DNA from: Pseudomonas fluorescens
GTDB taxonomy: Bacteria; Pseudomonadota; Gammaproteobacteria; Pseudomonadales; Pseudomonadaceae
DNA length: 64,000 nt
Assembly: GCF_001307275.1 (NCBI RefSeq)
Contig: NZ_CP012831.1
Span: 5,200,501 to 5,264,500 of the forward strand
Direction of reading: 5' to 3'
Shown here: piece after piece, positions 38,318 through 46,591 of the stretch
Layout of the letters: each line of letters opens with the position of its first letter
How positions within the stretch are numbered: position 1 is the first letter of the stretch
The notes under the pieces: model-generated
Seen by the model: only the letters and a program-made list of their open reading frames with translations
Databases searched by the model: none
Told to the model about the DNA's origin: nothing
Program-made: the position numbers and the translations under genes

Positions 38318-39661
38318 TTACAGGGCAACGCGGTCGCGTCCCTGGTGTTTGGCCCGATATAGCGCCTGGTCGGCGCGTTGCAGCACTTGATCGAAATGGT
38401 CCATGGTCTCCGGGTCCAGCTCGGCAACGCCGATGCTCACGGTGACGAAAGGCGAGACCTTGGAACCGCTGTGGGGCAGCTCGCGTTCCGCCAGGCTGGT
38501 GCGAAAGCGTTGAGCCGCTTGGCAGGCCTGTGCGGCGTCGATATTGGGCAGGACCACGACGAACTCTTCGCCGCCTACGCGGGCGGTCAGTTCGCCGGAG
38601 CGGCCGAACACGCTGCGCAGGGTCTCTGCGATCTCTTTCAGGCACAGGTCGCCCTGCATGTGGCCGTAGGTGTCGTTGTAGATCTTGAAGAAATCGACAT
38701 CGCACATGAGCACGGCCAGCGGGGTGTTGTGGCGGATTGCCCGGCGAAACTCGATTTCCTTCAATTCGTCGAAGTAGCGACGATTGGCCAGGCCCGTCAA
38801 GGCATCGTGACGGGACAGCGCTTCGAGCGATTGGTTGGCCGCTTTCAGTTCCGCAGTGCGTGCCTCCACCAGTTCGGCCATTTGATCGCGGCTGGCGGCC
38901 AGGGCCAGTTCGTCCGAATGCTGGCGTTCGAGGTGGGCGTACAGATTGTCCTGGAGTTCGTTGACCTGGAATTCCAGCAGGCCCAGTTCGTCCTGGCGAT
39001 TCACCGCCCGTTGCAGCTTGAGGTGATGCTTGAGGGTATGCGGCGCGAGTCCGCCCAGGTGACGGGCGATATGCACCACATGCACGGTCACCAGGCGATT
39101 GAACATGGTCATGACCAACCCGGCCAGCAGCAGGGACTGGATGAGCTGGGTGATGACGATGCTGCGTGCTTCGCTCCAGAGACGCTCCCACAGCAGGTTA
39201 TTATCGCCTTCGATGGTCAGCTCACCGACTTTCTCATGGGCCCCGGCGTAGGGCTCGGCGATAAGCTGGCGATGCAGCACCGGCACCACACCCGATTGAT
39301 CGACGGCGTATCGATTGAGTTCGATGACTTCCGGCGCTTGCCCGGGGCGCAGGATGTTCAGCACCACGCGGCCCACGGGGGCTGCCGCGGCAACGCTGGT
39401 GATTTGCTGGTCCAGGGATTCACGGTCCAGTTCCCAAATGGCGTAGGCCAAGGTGTTCTGGAACACCTGATCGATCAGGGCCAGCTCCGAATTCATTTCC
39501 GCCAGGTTGTTTTCCCAGGCCAGCCAGGTGCGCCAGGTGACCATCGCCAGGGTAAAGAACAGGCAGAACAACAGCGTTGCCAGTACCAGGCGCCGTCCCA
39601 GGGAGCTGAACGCCTTGGTCGGTGGTGGCTGGGACGATGCCGTGCGGAAAGGGGCCCCCAT
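38318..39661 (-). CDS. Membrane diguanylate cyclase (GGDEF)
   Basis: A 447-residue protein that should make cyclic di-GMP. A first membrane segment is at about residues 24-46 (LVLATLLFCLFFTLAMVTW), a periplasmic domain of about 130 residues follows, and a second segment is at about 170-190 (ITQLIQSLLLAGLVMTMF). Then comes a coiled-coil linker and a GGDEF domain with an intact active site RVGGEEF near residue 362. The product-inhibition site is not RxxD: the preceding residues are RSGE, so feedback inhibition may be lost. The ATG at 39661 comes one base after the stop of the upstream binding-protein gene, so the two are tightly coupled. Confidence 0.9.
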   Translation of the reverse strand: MGAPFRTASSQPPPTKAFSSLGRRLVLATLLFCLFFTLAMVTWRTWLAWENNLAEMNSELALIDQVFQNTLAYAIWELDRESLDQQITSVAAAAPVGRVVLNILRPGQAPEVIELNRYAVDQSGVVPVLHRQLIAEPYAGAHEKVGELTIEGDNNLLWERLWSEARSIVITQLIQSLLLAGLVMTMFNRLVTVHVVHIARHLGGLAPHTLKHHLKLQRAVNRQDELGLLEFQVNELQDNLYAHLERQHSDELALAASRDQMAELVEARTAELKAANQSLEALSRHDALTGLANRRYFDELKEIEFRRAIRHNTPLAVLMCDVDFFKIYNDTYGHMQGDLCLKEIAETLRSVFGRSGELTARVGGEEFVVVLPNIDAAQACQAAQRFRTSLAERELPHSGSKVSPFVTVSIGVAELDPETMDHFDQVLQRADQALYRAKHQGRDRVAL

Positions 39662-39662
39662 G

Positions 39663-40421
39663 TCATAACCATTTGCGCAGGATGGCGTCGTAGACCCCAT
39701 TGCGACGGATGGTCTCAAGGCCGGCGCGGAACTTTTCCACCGTTTCGGCCGGCGTCTTGCGGCTGAACGCCATGCTCAGGCCGTCCGGGCTGCTCAGTTC
39801 GGGAAGCGCCAGCGAGCGGATCAGCACCTTGTTCGGGTCTTCGCCATTCTGGCGAGTCAGGTACAGCGCGTTGAGCTCGTTGGAAATCCACAGTTCCACG
39901 TGATCGACCTTGAGCTTGCGGTAGTTGTGTTCGTACTTGGTGCTCGACTGCAATTCCTCGCCGATGCGGAAACCCTTCGAGACCAGGTATTGCTCGCCCA
40001 CGTCCTGATTGACCGTGGCGATCTGGTGACCATGGGCGTCGGCCAGCGAGTCGAGTTTTACCGGCCGGTCCGCCAGTGAGTAGATGTACCACTGTGTCGG
40101 GCCAATGGTGCCCACCCACTGGAAAAGCGATTCGCGTGCAGGCGTACGGACGATCGAATAGATCAACACATTGCTTTCGTTGAGCGCCAGTTCGTAGGCC
40201 CGGGCCCAGGGCATGGGCTGGATAGGCGCGTCCATGCCGACTTCCTTGAGCACGGCCTGGACCACTTCGGTGCTCATGCCGGTCACGCGTCCGTTCTGCG
40301 TCATGTTGTAGGGCGGCAGCTCCTCCGTCACGATGCGCAGGGGTGTCTCTGCCGCGCAAGCGCTTGCAGCGAGGAACATCAGGACGCCCCACATCAGCAG
40401 GCGATTCAGCGGCAAACTCAT
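39663..40421 (-). CDS. Periplasmic solute-binding protein (SBP_bac_3 type), first gene of cyclase operon
   Basis: A 252-residue secreted protein with signal peptide (MSLPLNRLLMWGVLMFLAASACA). The mature part begins TPLRIVTEELPPYNMTQNGRVTG, typical of amino-acid-type SBP_bac_3 proteins, and includes PMPWARAYELALNESNVLIYSIVRTPARESLFQWVG. It lacks transporter partners and sits one base before a GGDEF gene, with a second paralogue after that gene. This organisation suggests that ligand binding in the periplasm is relayed to the cyclase. That is inference from gene order. Confidence 0.85.
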   Translation of the reverse strand: MSLPLNRLLMWGVLMFLAASACAAETPLRIVTEELPPYNMTQNGRVTGMSTEVVQAVLKEVGMDAPIQPMPWARAYELALNESNVLIYSIVRTPARESLFQWVGTIGPTQWYIYSLADRPVKLDSLADAHGHQIATVNQDVGEQYLVSKGFRIGEELQSSTKYEHNYRKLKVDHVELWISNELNALYLTRQNGEDPNKVLIRSLALPELSSPDGLSMAFSRKTPAETVEKFRAGLETIRRNGVYDAILRKWL

Positions 40422-40544
40422 TGATCGTTACCCTATGCAACTGGCAGAGCCCGGCGAAGCCTGGGGCTATTATTGATAGGGTTATCGGCTGGGCTGGCGC
40501 CTGCTTGAATCCGGCCTGTCGAAACCGACAGCCCAGCCGACGGA

Positions 40545-41540
40545 TCAACCGTTCAACAACGTCATCGTCTGCGCCTGGTATCGGTCGCCCGCCACCACAC
40601 CTTCGCCTGCGAAAATCCCATCCAGATGGGCCAGTTCATCAGCGCCCAACACCACTGAAGCCGCCGCCACATTGCTCTCCAGGTACTTGCGCTGCTTGGT
40701 GCCCGGGATCGGAATGACGTGGTCACCCTGGGCCAATACCCAACCCAGGGCCAGTTGCGAGGCGCTGATGCCCTTGTCCGCGGCCAAGGCCTTGACCCGT
40801 TCGACCAGCGCCAGGTTGCGCTTGAAGTTGTCGGCCTGGAAGCGTGGGTTGAAGCGGCGATAGTCATCGGCGGCAAAATCCTCCGGTGATTTCAGCTCGC
40901 CGGTCAGAAAGCCCCGGCCCAAGGGACTGTAGGCGACGAACGCAATGCCCAGGCGCTTGCAGGTATCGAGCACGCCATTGTGTTCAGGCTCGCGGGACCA
41001 CAACGAGTATTCGCTTTGCACCGCCGCCAGTGGATGCACGGCGTGGGCCCGTTGGATGGTCTCGGCGCTGGCCTCCGAGATTCCGATGTGGCGGACCTTG
41101 CCGGCCTGGACCAGCTCGGCCATGGCGCCGATGGTTTCCTCGACGGGCACTTCAGGGTCGATGCGATGCTGGTAGTAAAGGTCGAGGTAGTCGGTGGCGA
41201 GGCGCTTGAGGCTGCCTTCGACCGATTGCCGGACGTATTCGGGGCGGCCGTTGACGCCGCGGGCATGGGGATCGCTGCTGCGTACCAGGCCGAACTTGCT
41301 CGCCAGGTACAGGCGTTCACGCTTGCCTCGCAAGGCGCGTCCGAGCAGCTCTTCATTGGTATGCGGCCCGTACATGTCGGCGGTGTCGAACAGTGTCACG
41401 CCCAATTCCAGGGCGCGGTGGAGCGTGGCAATCGCTTCTCCCTCGTCCACGCCCGTGGTGTAGAAGTCCGACATGCCCATGCAGCCCAGGCCGATGGAGG
41501 AAACGTAAGGGCCGCGATGGCCGAGTTGGCGGGTCTTCAT
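40545..41540 (-). CDS. Aldo/keto reductase
   Basis: A 331-residue (beta/alpha)8 NADPH-dependent reductase. Family motifs are visible: GLGCMGMSDFY near the start, FDTADMYGPHTNEELLGRAL with the catalytic Asp and Tyr, YLASKFG with the catalytic Lys, and LDLYYQHRIDPEVPVEETIGAM with the active-site His. The C-terminal IPIPGTKQRKYLESN binds NADPH. It resembles the AKR13/YakC group. The ATG at 41540 has a CAGGAG site nine bases upstream; earlier start codons are rejected. It is divergent from a LysR regulator, which probably controls it. The substrate is unknown. Confidence 0.92.
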   Translation of the reverse strand: MKTRQLGHRGPYVSSIGLGCMGMSDFYTTGVDEGEAIATLHRALELGVTLFDTADMYGPHTNEELLGRALRGKRERLYLASKFGLVRSSDPHARGVNGRPEYVRQSVEGSLKRLATDYLDLYYQHRIDPEVPVEETIGAMAELVQAGKVRHIGISEASAETIQRAHAVHPLAAVQSEYSLWSREPEHNGVLDTCKRLGIAFVAYSPLGRGFLTGELKSPEDFAADDYRRFNPRFQADNFKRNLALVERVKALAADKGISASQLALGWVLAQGDHVIPIPGTKQRKYLESNVAAASVVLGADELAHLDGIFAGEGVVAGDRYQAQTMTLLNG

Positions 41541-41653
41541 GCTGATAGCTCCTGGAAATGAACGACCTGTGCAGTCTCCAGCAAGGGCTTTCCTGGATAA
41601 ATCCACGATTATTGGTTTAACTATTCGGGATATCTAAATAATGAGGCGCGACA

Positions 41654-42577
41654 GTGGACCGATTACAGGCCATGCAAGTGTTCCGGCGTATCGTCGAGCT
41701 GGGTGGTTTTGGCAAGGCGGCCGATGACCTTGGCTTGCCCCGGGCCACGGTCAGCCTGTTGATCCAGCAGTTGGAAGCCCATCTGGGCGTGCAACTGTTG
41801 CAGCGCACCACCCGGCAGGTGCGCGCAACGCTCGATGGCCAAGCGTATTACCAACGCAGCGGCCAGTTGCTGGACGACCTCGATGACCTGGAAAGTTCGC
41901 TGTCGGTGCAACGGAGCCAGCCGCGCGGCACCTTGAAGGTGGACATGCCCATTGCCTTTGGTTGCACCTGGATCCTGCCGCGCCTGCCGGATTTCTACCG
42001 GCGCTACCCGGCGTTGCAACTGGACATGGGTTTTCATGACCACCAGGTCCATCTGCAGCGCGAGGGTGTGGATTGTGCGATCCGCGCCGGCACTATCCTT
42101 GATCAAGGGTTGGTCGCGCGCCCCATCGTGCGGCTGCATCAGCTGACCTGCGCCAGCCCCGACTACCTCGCTCGCGCCGGCACGCCTCGCCGGTTGGAGG
42201 ATTTGCCGGCGCACCAGGCCATCGGCTTTGCCTCTGGCAATGGACGGTTCTTCCCGTTCGAATTCGAAGTGGCGGGGCGGGGGCGCGAAATGCAATTGCC
42301 GAGTGAGTTGACCGTCAATAACGCCGACGCTTATGTAACGGCCTGTGAAGCGGGATTCGGCTTGATCCAGGTGCCGCGTTACCACGTGCAACGGCAGTTG
42401 GCCGAGGGCGGCCTGGTCGAAGTATTGAGCGAGTACGGCGTGCCGACGTGGCCGATCTCAGCGGTGTACCCGCCGCACCGACAGCTGTCACCCAGGGTTC
42501 GGGTGTTTATCGATTGGGTGGTTGAGTTGTTGCAGGGGGAGGTGGATGCGCAGGGCGAGTTGATGATGAGGGCTTAA
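41654..42577 (+). CDS. LysR-family transcription regulator
   Basis: A 307-residue LysR-type regulator. Residues 1-60 are the winged helix-turn-helix (MDRLQAMQVFRRIVELGGFGKAADDLGLPRATVSLLIQQLEAHLGVQLLQRTTR), and residues about 90-295 the substrate-binding effector domain of the DsdA/AaeR-like subgroup (CAIRAG, RPIVRLHQLTCASPDYLARAG, AGFGLIQVPRYHV). The start is a GTG with GAGGCG upstream. It is transcribed away from the aldo/keto reductase; LysR proteins commonly regulate the divergent neighbour. The 113-bp gap between them is AT-rich near 41600-41645. Confidence 0.92.
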   Translation: MDRLQAMQVFRRIVELGGFGKAADDLGLPRATVSLLIQQLEAHLGVQLLQRTTRQVRATLDGQAYYQRSGQLLDDLDDLESSLSVQRSQPRGTLKVDMPIAFGCTWILPRLPDFYRRYPALQLDMGFHDHQVHLQREGVDCAIRAGTILDQGLVARPIVRLHQLTCASPDYLARAGTPRRLEDLPAHQAIGFASGNGRFFPFEFEVAGRGREMQLPSELTVNNADAYVTACEAGFGLIQVPRYHVQRQLAEGGLVEVLSEYGVPTWPISAVYPPHRQLSPRVRVFIDWVVELLQGEVDAQGELMMRA

Positions 42578-42592
42578 AACCGCTCGTCAGTG

Positions 42593-42611
42593 CTGTCAAC
42601 TCTGACAGTAG
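42593..42611 (+). promoter_or_regulatory. Second copy of the Tc-type palindrome, upstream of the delta-60 gene
   Basis: CTGTCAACTCTGACAGTAG differs by one base from the element upstream of the TcB gene and lies 61 bp from the start codon here versus 58 bp there, in the same orientation. A block resembling 893-923 (TTTCCCTA..GTAGTCCCATC) follows at 42626-42655. Confidence 0.6.
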
Positions 42612-42671
42612 TGACTCGAAAACACTTTCCCTATACCTGTAGTCCCATCCTTTCCTTCAGGAGCAGCGGGT

Positions 42672-43874
42672 ATGACTACGCAAAAAGCAGCAAAAGCGGC
42701 GGGTGATCTTGACCCAAGCTTTGGTGACGAGGGAAAAGTAGTGTTCACTCTTGCCCAAGGCAGTTTTTTAGGAACATCAAAGTTACTCAGCGACGGAAAA
42801 ATATTATCGGCTGCCGCCAATGCCGATGACGTCGTTTTGGTGCGACATTTGAGTAATGGCGATATGGATGATTCTTTTGGTGACCATGGAATCACACGTC
42901 TCAATATTTTTCCCGGCGTCCAGGTAGGGCAGGTCGGCTTAACCGTCCAACCCAATGATCACGCGTTTATATTTGGCAATGTCGGGGAACAATTTGAAGA
43001 GATACTTTATCTTCTCAAAATCTTGCCTGACGGAAAACTGGACACCACCTTTGGCAAGGAAGGGCGCGTGATTATCGATTTGCCGATTGGCGAAGATATT
43101 GCTCATCTTCTAGCGATCCAGCCCGACGGAAAAATCGTCCTCGTCGCAAGGGTTGTGAGGGGGTATGAGAACTATGATGAAGTTCTCCTTCGACTTGACA
43201 GCAAAGGGGAACTTGACCCGACTTTCGGTGAAACCGGCATGGTGTTTGTCGGGAAGGTTTACTTCTCATCACTGATCATACTCCCGGATGGCCGCCTGCT
43301 TTTCGCCGGGGCAAAAAATGGGGCCTTGTTGTTTGCACGCTACCTGAGTGATGGACGACCAGATCGTTCTTTTGGTGAGGAAGGCGTTGTTACGATTGAA
43401 GTAAAAAACAGCCAACTCGCGCAAATTTTTGCCGCCGAGCGGCAGCAGGATGGAAAAATCGTGGCCGTGGGTTTTGCGGATATTGAGTCAAAGGGGTTCC
43501 ATACGCTGACAACGCGAATCAATCCTGACGGAAGTCTGGACGAGACTTTTAATCACGGAGCACCTGCTGTTATTAGTTTTCATGGTTACGAAGCTCAGAA
43601 TCACGCTGTGGCTATTCAACAGGACAATAAAATTATTGCAGCGGGAGGCTCCTTGGGGACCGCAGCAACCTCCAATTTCACGTTGATGCGGTTCCTCCCC
43701 AATGGCGCGCCAGATCCCGAGTTTGGATTGCACGGTCGAGTCATGACGGACCTGGGTGGTTTGGATACGGCAAGGCGTATCTCTTTGCAAACCGACGGCA
43801 AGATAGTGGTGTCCGGGTGGGTTTTGGGCTTGCCCAGAACAGGCGTGGGGATAGTGCGTTATCTCAGCCAATGA
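42672..43874 (+). CDS. Delta-60 repeat protein
   Basis: A 400-residue protein built of about seven repeats of some 55-60 residues. Each contains a DGKI strand pair and ends in a motif like LDPSFG(D/E)xGxV: DLDPSFGDEG, DMDDSFGDHG, KLDTTFGKEG, ELDPTFGETG, RPDRSFGEEG, SLDETFNHGA and APDPEFGLHG. This is the uncharacterised delta-60 repeat, which probably folds as a beta-propeller. There is no classical signal peptide and no membrane segment. The DNA is more AT-rich than its neighbours. It stands alone, and its upstream palindrome matches that of the Tc operon. I cannot assign a function. Confidence 0.88.
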   Translation: MTTQKAAKAAGDLDPSFGDEGKVVFTLAQGSFLGTSKLLSDGKILSAAANADDVVLVRHLSNGDMDDSFGDHGITRLNIFPGVQVGQVGLTVQPNDHAFIFGNVGEQFEEILYLLKILPDGKLDTTFGKEGRVIIDLPIGEDIAHLLAIQPDGKIVLVARVVRGYENYDEVLLRLDSKGELDPTFGETGMVFVGKVYFSSLIILPDGRLLFAGAKNGALLFARYLSDGRPDRSFGEEGVVTIEVKNSQLAQIFAAERQQDGKIVAVGFADIESKGFHTLTTRINPDGSLDETFNHGAPAVISFHGYEAQNHAVAIQQDNKIIAAGGSLGTAATSNFTLMRFLPNGAPDPEFGLHGRVMTDLGGLDTARRISLQTDGKIVVSGWVLGLPRTGVGIVRYLSQ

Positions 43875-43925
43875 GACAGCACCTGTGATCACCCGTTGAC
43901 CCATCGCTCGGCACGAAAGAACGAC

Positions 43926-44017
43926 CTGTGGGAGCGAGCTTGCTCGCGATGACGGCGACCCAGCCGACATTGATGCTAACTGACCTGACCCTATCGCGAG
44001 CAAGCTCGCTCCCACAG
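43926..44017. repeat. REP doublet, GGGAGCGAGC family
   Basis: Inverted copies of the GTGGGAGCGAGC..GCTCGCGAT unit occupy the space between the convergent delta-60 repeat gene and the SDR gene. Confidence 0.9.
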
Positions 44018-44069
44018 GGTTACATGCTCAGCCAAACATACTGTCTCTTCTAGTCAGGACTCGCCGCAA

Positions 44070-44813
44070 TCAACGCAAGGTGTAGCCGCTGTCCACCACC
44101 CAGTCCTGACCATACACGCCCCGTGCACCCTGGCCCAATTGGAACAGGATGACATCTGCCACGGCTCCAGGTTCGAGGAATTGCCCACCCAGCAATCGTT
44201 GCTTGACCGTGCTCGCCACCGAGCCCAGAGCCTCTGCATCGAGGCCCAGGGTGCCCCAGATCGGTGTGGCGGTAGGCCCCGGCGAAACCATGTTGAGGCG
44301 AACGCCAAGGGGGGCCAGTTCAACGGCCAGGGTGCGCATCTGCGCGCGCAAGGCCGCTTTCGATGCAATGTACGCGGCCAACCCCGGGAAGCTGACCTGT
44401 TCGAGGAACGTGCCGATGAACACCACGGACGCCTCGGCTGCCAGGTGCTCGCGCAGGCTGCTCAGGGTATTGAGGGCGCCCGCGCCATTGACGGCCCATT
44501 GCCTGTCGAAAGCGGCCAGGTCCAGGCCGTCGGCCAGTTGCGCGATTCCCGCATTGGGTACCAGGCAATCCACCGGGCCGATGGAGGCGGCCAGTTGTGC
44601 CAGCCTGGCCTGGTCGGTCGCCTGTGTCACGTCGCCGGGCAGCCAGGACAGCCTGTCGCCAAACCGCTCGACCAGTTTGCCGAGGCCACCGATCTGTCGC
44701 GACATCGCGATCACGTTGGAGCCGTGCTCCAGCAAACGTTGGGTAACGGCCAGGCCAATACCCGAACTGGCACCGGTGACTACGCTAAGACCAGGCTTGA
44801 ATTCATTACTCAT
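44070..44813 (-). CDS. Short-chain dehydrogenase/reductase with unusual catalytic site
   Basis: A 247-residue SDR with VVTGASSGIGLAVTQRL at the cofactor site, PNAGIA near residue 90 and YIASK carrying the catalytic Tyr and Lys. The position 13 residues before the Tyr, normally the catalytic Ser, reads Thr (FIGTFLEQVSFPGLAAYIASK), which is uncommon; a Ser occurs six residues later. The C-terminal part is usual (SPGPTATPIWGTLG, GVYGQDWVVDSGYTLR). The substrate is unknown. It is on its own, between the REP doublet and the ABC importer operon. Confidence 0.87.
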   Translation of the reverse strand: MSNEFKPGLSVVTGASSGIGLAVTQRLLEHGSNVIAMSRQIGGLGKLVERFGDRLSWLPGDVTQATDQARLAQLAASIGPVDCLVPNAGIAQLADGLDLAAFDRQWAVNGAGALNTLSSLREHLAAEASVVFIGTFLEQVSFPGLAAYIASKAALRAQMRTLAVELAPLGVRLNMVSPGPTATPIWGTLGLDAEALGSVASTVKQRLLGGQFLEPGAVADVILFQLGQGARGVYGQDWVVDSGYTLR

Positions 44814-44936
44814 GTGGCTTTCTTCCTAGGTTCGCCAAAAGGGGCAGAAGACCTGATCAGAAAGTGTGCCAATTAATAATGCCTTGCCAGTCAATGGGTT
44901 GGTGTTTGTTGGGTTATTTTGACTCGGATGCGTCGT

Positions 44937-44970
44937 GGTCATAAAGACCTGACTCTTGGTCTTTATGACC
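44937..44970. other. Perfect 13-bp inverted repeat after the importer operon
   Basis: GGTCATAAAGACC (44937-44949) and GGTCTTTATGACC (44958-44970) are exact inverses with an eight-base loop. The structure begins 30 bp after the last permease stop codon on the minus strand, so it could end that transcript, but there is no T-run; it could also be an operator for the SDR gene. Confidence 0.6.
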
Positions 44971-44999
44971 AATTCCATATTCGTCGCTGTGCACAGCCA

Positions 45000-45767
45000 T
45001 CAAGCCTTTACCCAACGCTGGCGGCTCCAGCCGCTCAAGGTATCGACGGCGAGCACCAATAGCAGCATCGCCAGAATCACCGTGCTGCCCTGGGCCTCCT
45101 GGAACAGGCTGAGGCTGACATAGAGCATTTGTCCAAGCCCTCCGGCACCGACAAAGCCGAGCACGCTGGCCATGCGGATGTTGTTTTCCCAGCGATACAG
45201 GACGTAGGCCAGCAGTTGCGGCAGCAGGTTGGGCAGTGTCCCGTAGCAGAACGCCAATACAGCGTTGCCGCCTTGCAAACGGATGGCGTCGGCCGGTTCG
45301 GAGGGGGTATTTTCCAACGCCTCGGCGAACAGGCGCCCGAGTACGCCGGTGGTGTGCAGGGCGAGCGCCAGGGTGCCGGCATTGGGGCCGAGCCCGGCGG
45401 CCAGGACCATCAGTGCGGCCCACACCAGCTCCGGAACCGCGCGCAAGGCGTTGAGCACCAGGCGCGACGCGCTCTGCAAAGGCCAGCCGAAGCGTCCGGC
45501 CGCGGGCAAGGCCAACAGCAGGCCGAACACGGCGGCGAGCAGGGTGCCGAGGGCGGACATGGCCAGGGTTTCCAGGGCGCCGTGACCGATTGCTTTCAGA
45601 TGGCCGGGGCTCAGGTCCGGGCTGAGAAAGCGCTGCGCATAAGCGCCCATCCGCTGCAGATTGCCGTTGTCGCCGAGCTCGCCCAGGTCGATGCCCAGGT
45701 AGACGAACGAGGCGATGACTGCCGCGCCGATGCACAGGACCATGACCACGTTGAGCAGGCGATTCAT
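45000..45767 (-). CDS. phnE: PhnE-type ABC transporter permease (second)
   Basis: A 255-residue inner-membrane permease with about six hydrophobic segments and the BPD_transp_1 pattern; the coupling loop is LENTPSEPADAIRLQGGNAVLAFCYGTLPNLLPQLLAYVLYRWE, which contacts the ATPase. The YRWENNIRMASVLGFVGAGGLGQ ending is diagnostic of PhnE-like permeases for phosphonate, phosphite and related oxyanions. It overlaps the end of the other permease gene by four bases. The two permeases are paralogous and probably form a heterodimer. Confidence 0.9.
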   Translation of the reverse strand: MNRLLNVVMVLCIGAAVIASFVYLGIDLGELGDNGNLQRMGAYAQRFLSPDLSPGHLKAIGHGALETLAMSALGTLLAAVFGLLLALPAAGRFGWPLQSASRLVLNALRAVPELVWAALMVLAAGLGPNAGTLALALHTTGVLGRLFAEALENTPSEPADAIRLQGGNAVLAFCYGTLPNLLPQLLAYVLYRWENNIRMASVLGFVGAGGLGQMLYVSLSLFQEAQGSTVILAMLLLVLAVDTLSGWSRQRWVKA

Positions 45768-46591
45768 GCCAGCCTCCAGCGCAGCAGGCGGCTGAGTTGA
45801 TCGGCGAGCAGCACCAGTGCCAGGAACGTCAGCAGCAGGCTGGCGACTTCACCGCCAGCGAACATTCGCAGCGACAGGTCCATCTGCTGACCCAGCCCTC
45901 CGGCGCCGACGAAGCCCATCACCACCGAGGCGCGGATCGCGCATTCCCAGCGGTACACCGTGTACGACAACAGTTCCGCCGCGACATTGGGCAGGATCCC
46001 ATAGCAAAAGGCCGCCAGCCGGCTGCTGCCGGACTGCAAGAGCGCGTGGGCCGGGCGCTGGTCGACCGACTCGTAGATTTCCGCGTAGACCTTGCCCAGC
46101 ATGCCGCTGTAGGTAATGGCAATCGCCAGTACACCGGCCGTTGGGCCGAGGCCGACGGCGCGCACGAAGAGCAGGGCCCAGACGATTTCCGGGACGCTGC
46201 GCAAGAAGATCAACAAGCCGCGTACCGGCCAGCGCAGCAGTTGGCCCCAATAGCCCGGATGGCCGGCGCGGGAGGCTGCCGACAGCGACAGGGCGCGGCT
46301 GGCCAGCAGGCTCGCGGGCACCGCCAACAGCAACGCCAAGGCCATGCCAGCCGTGGCGATCGCCAGCGTCTGCAAGGTGGCCTGCCACAGCAGTTCAACG
46401 AATTCGTCGCCATGGGCGGGCGGCCAGAACGCCGCTACGAACCGGCCCATTTCGCTCTGGCTGTCGCTCGCCAGCAGCACGCCGAGGTCCAATTCGCTGA
46501 ACTGGATGCCCGGCCACAGCAACACCAGGGCCAGCAGACTGAGCAGCAGGCGAGGGCGGGTGGCGGGGTCTCGGGTATCGCGCGTCAGCAT
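45764..46591 (-). CDS. phnE: PhnE-type ABC transporter permease (first)
   Basis: A 275-residue permease starting MLTRDTRDPATRPRLLLSLLALVLLW. Segments include EIYESVDQRPAHALLQSGSSRLAAFCYGILPNVAAELLSYTVYRWE (coupling loop) and VVMGFVGAGGLGQQMDLSLRMF. The start at 46591 overlaps the ATPase gene end by seven bases; longer readings fall within the ATPase gene. Together with the second permease, ATPase and binding protein it makes a complete importer. Confidence 0.9.
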   Translation of the reverse strand: MLTRDTRDPATRPRLLLSLLALVLLWPGIQFSELDLGVLLASDSQSEMGRFVAAFWPPAHGDEFVELLWQATLQTLAIATAGMALALLLAVPASLLASRALSLSAASRAGHPGYWGQLLRWPVRGLLIFLRSVPEIVWALLFVRAVGLGPTAGVLAIAITYSGMLGKVYAEIYESVDQRPAHALLQSGSSRLAAFCYGILPNVAAELLSYTVYRWECAIRASVVMGFVGAGGLGQQMDLSLRMFAGGEVASLLLTFLALVLLADQLSRLLRWRLA

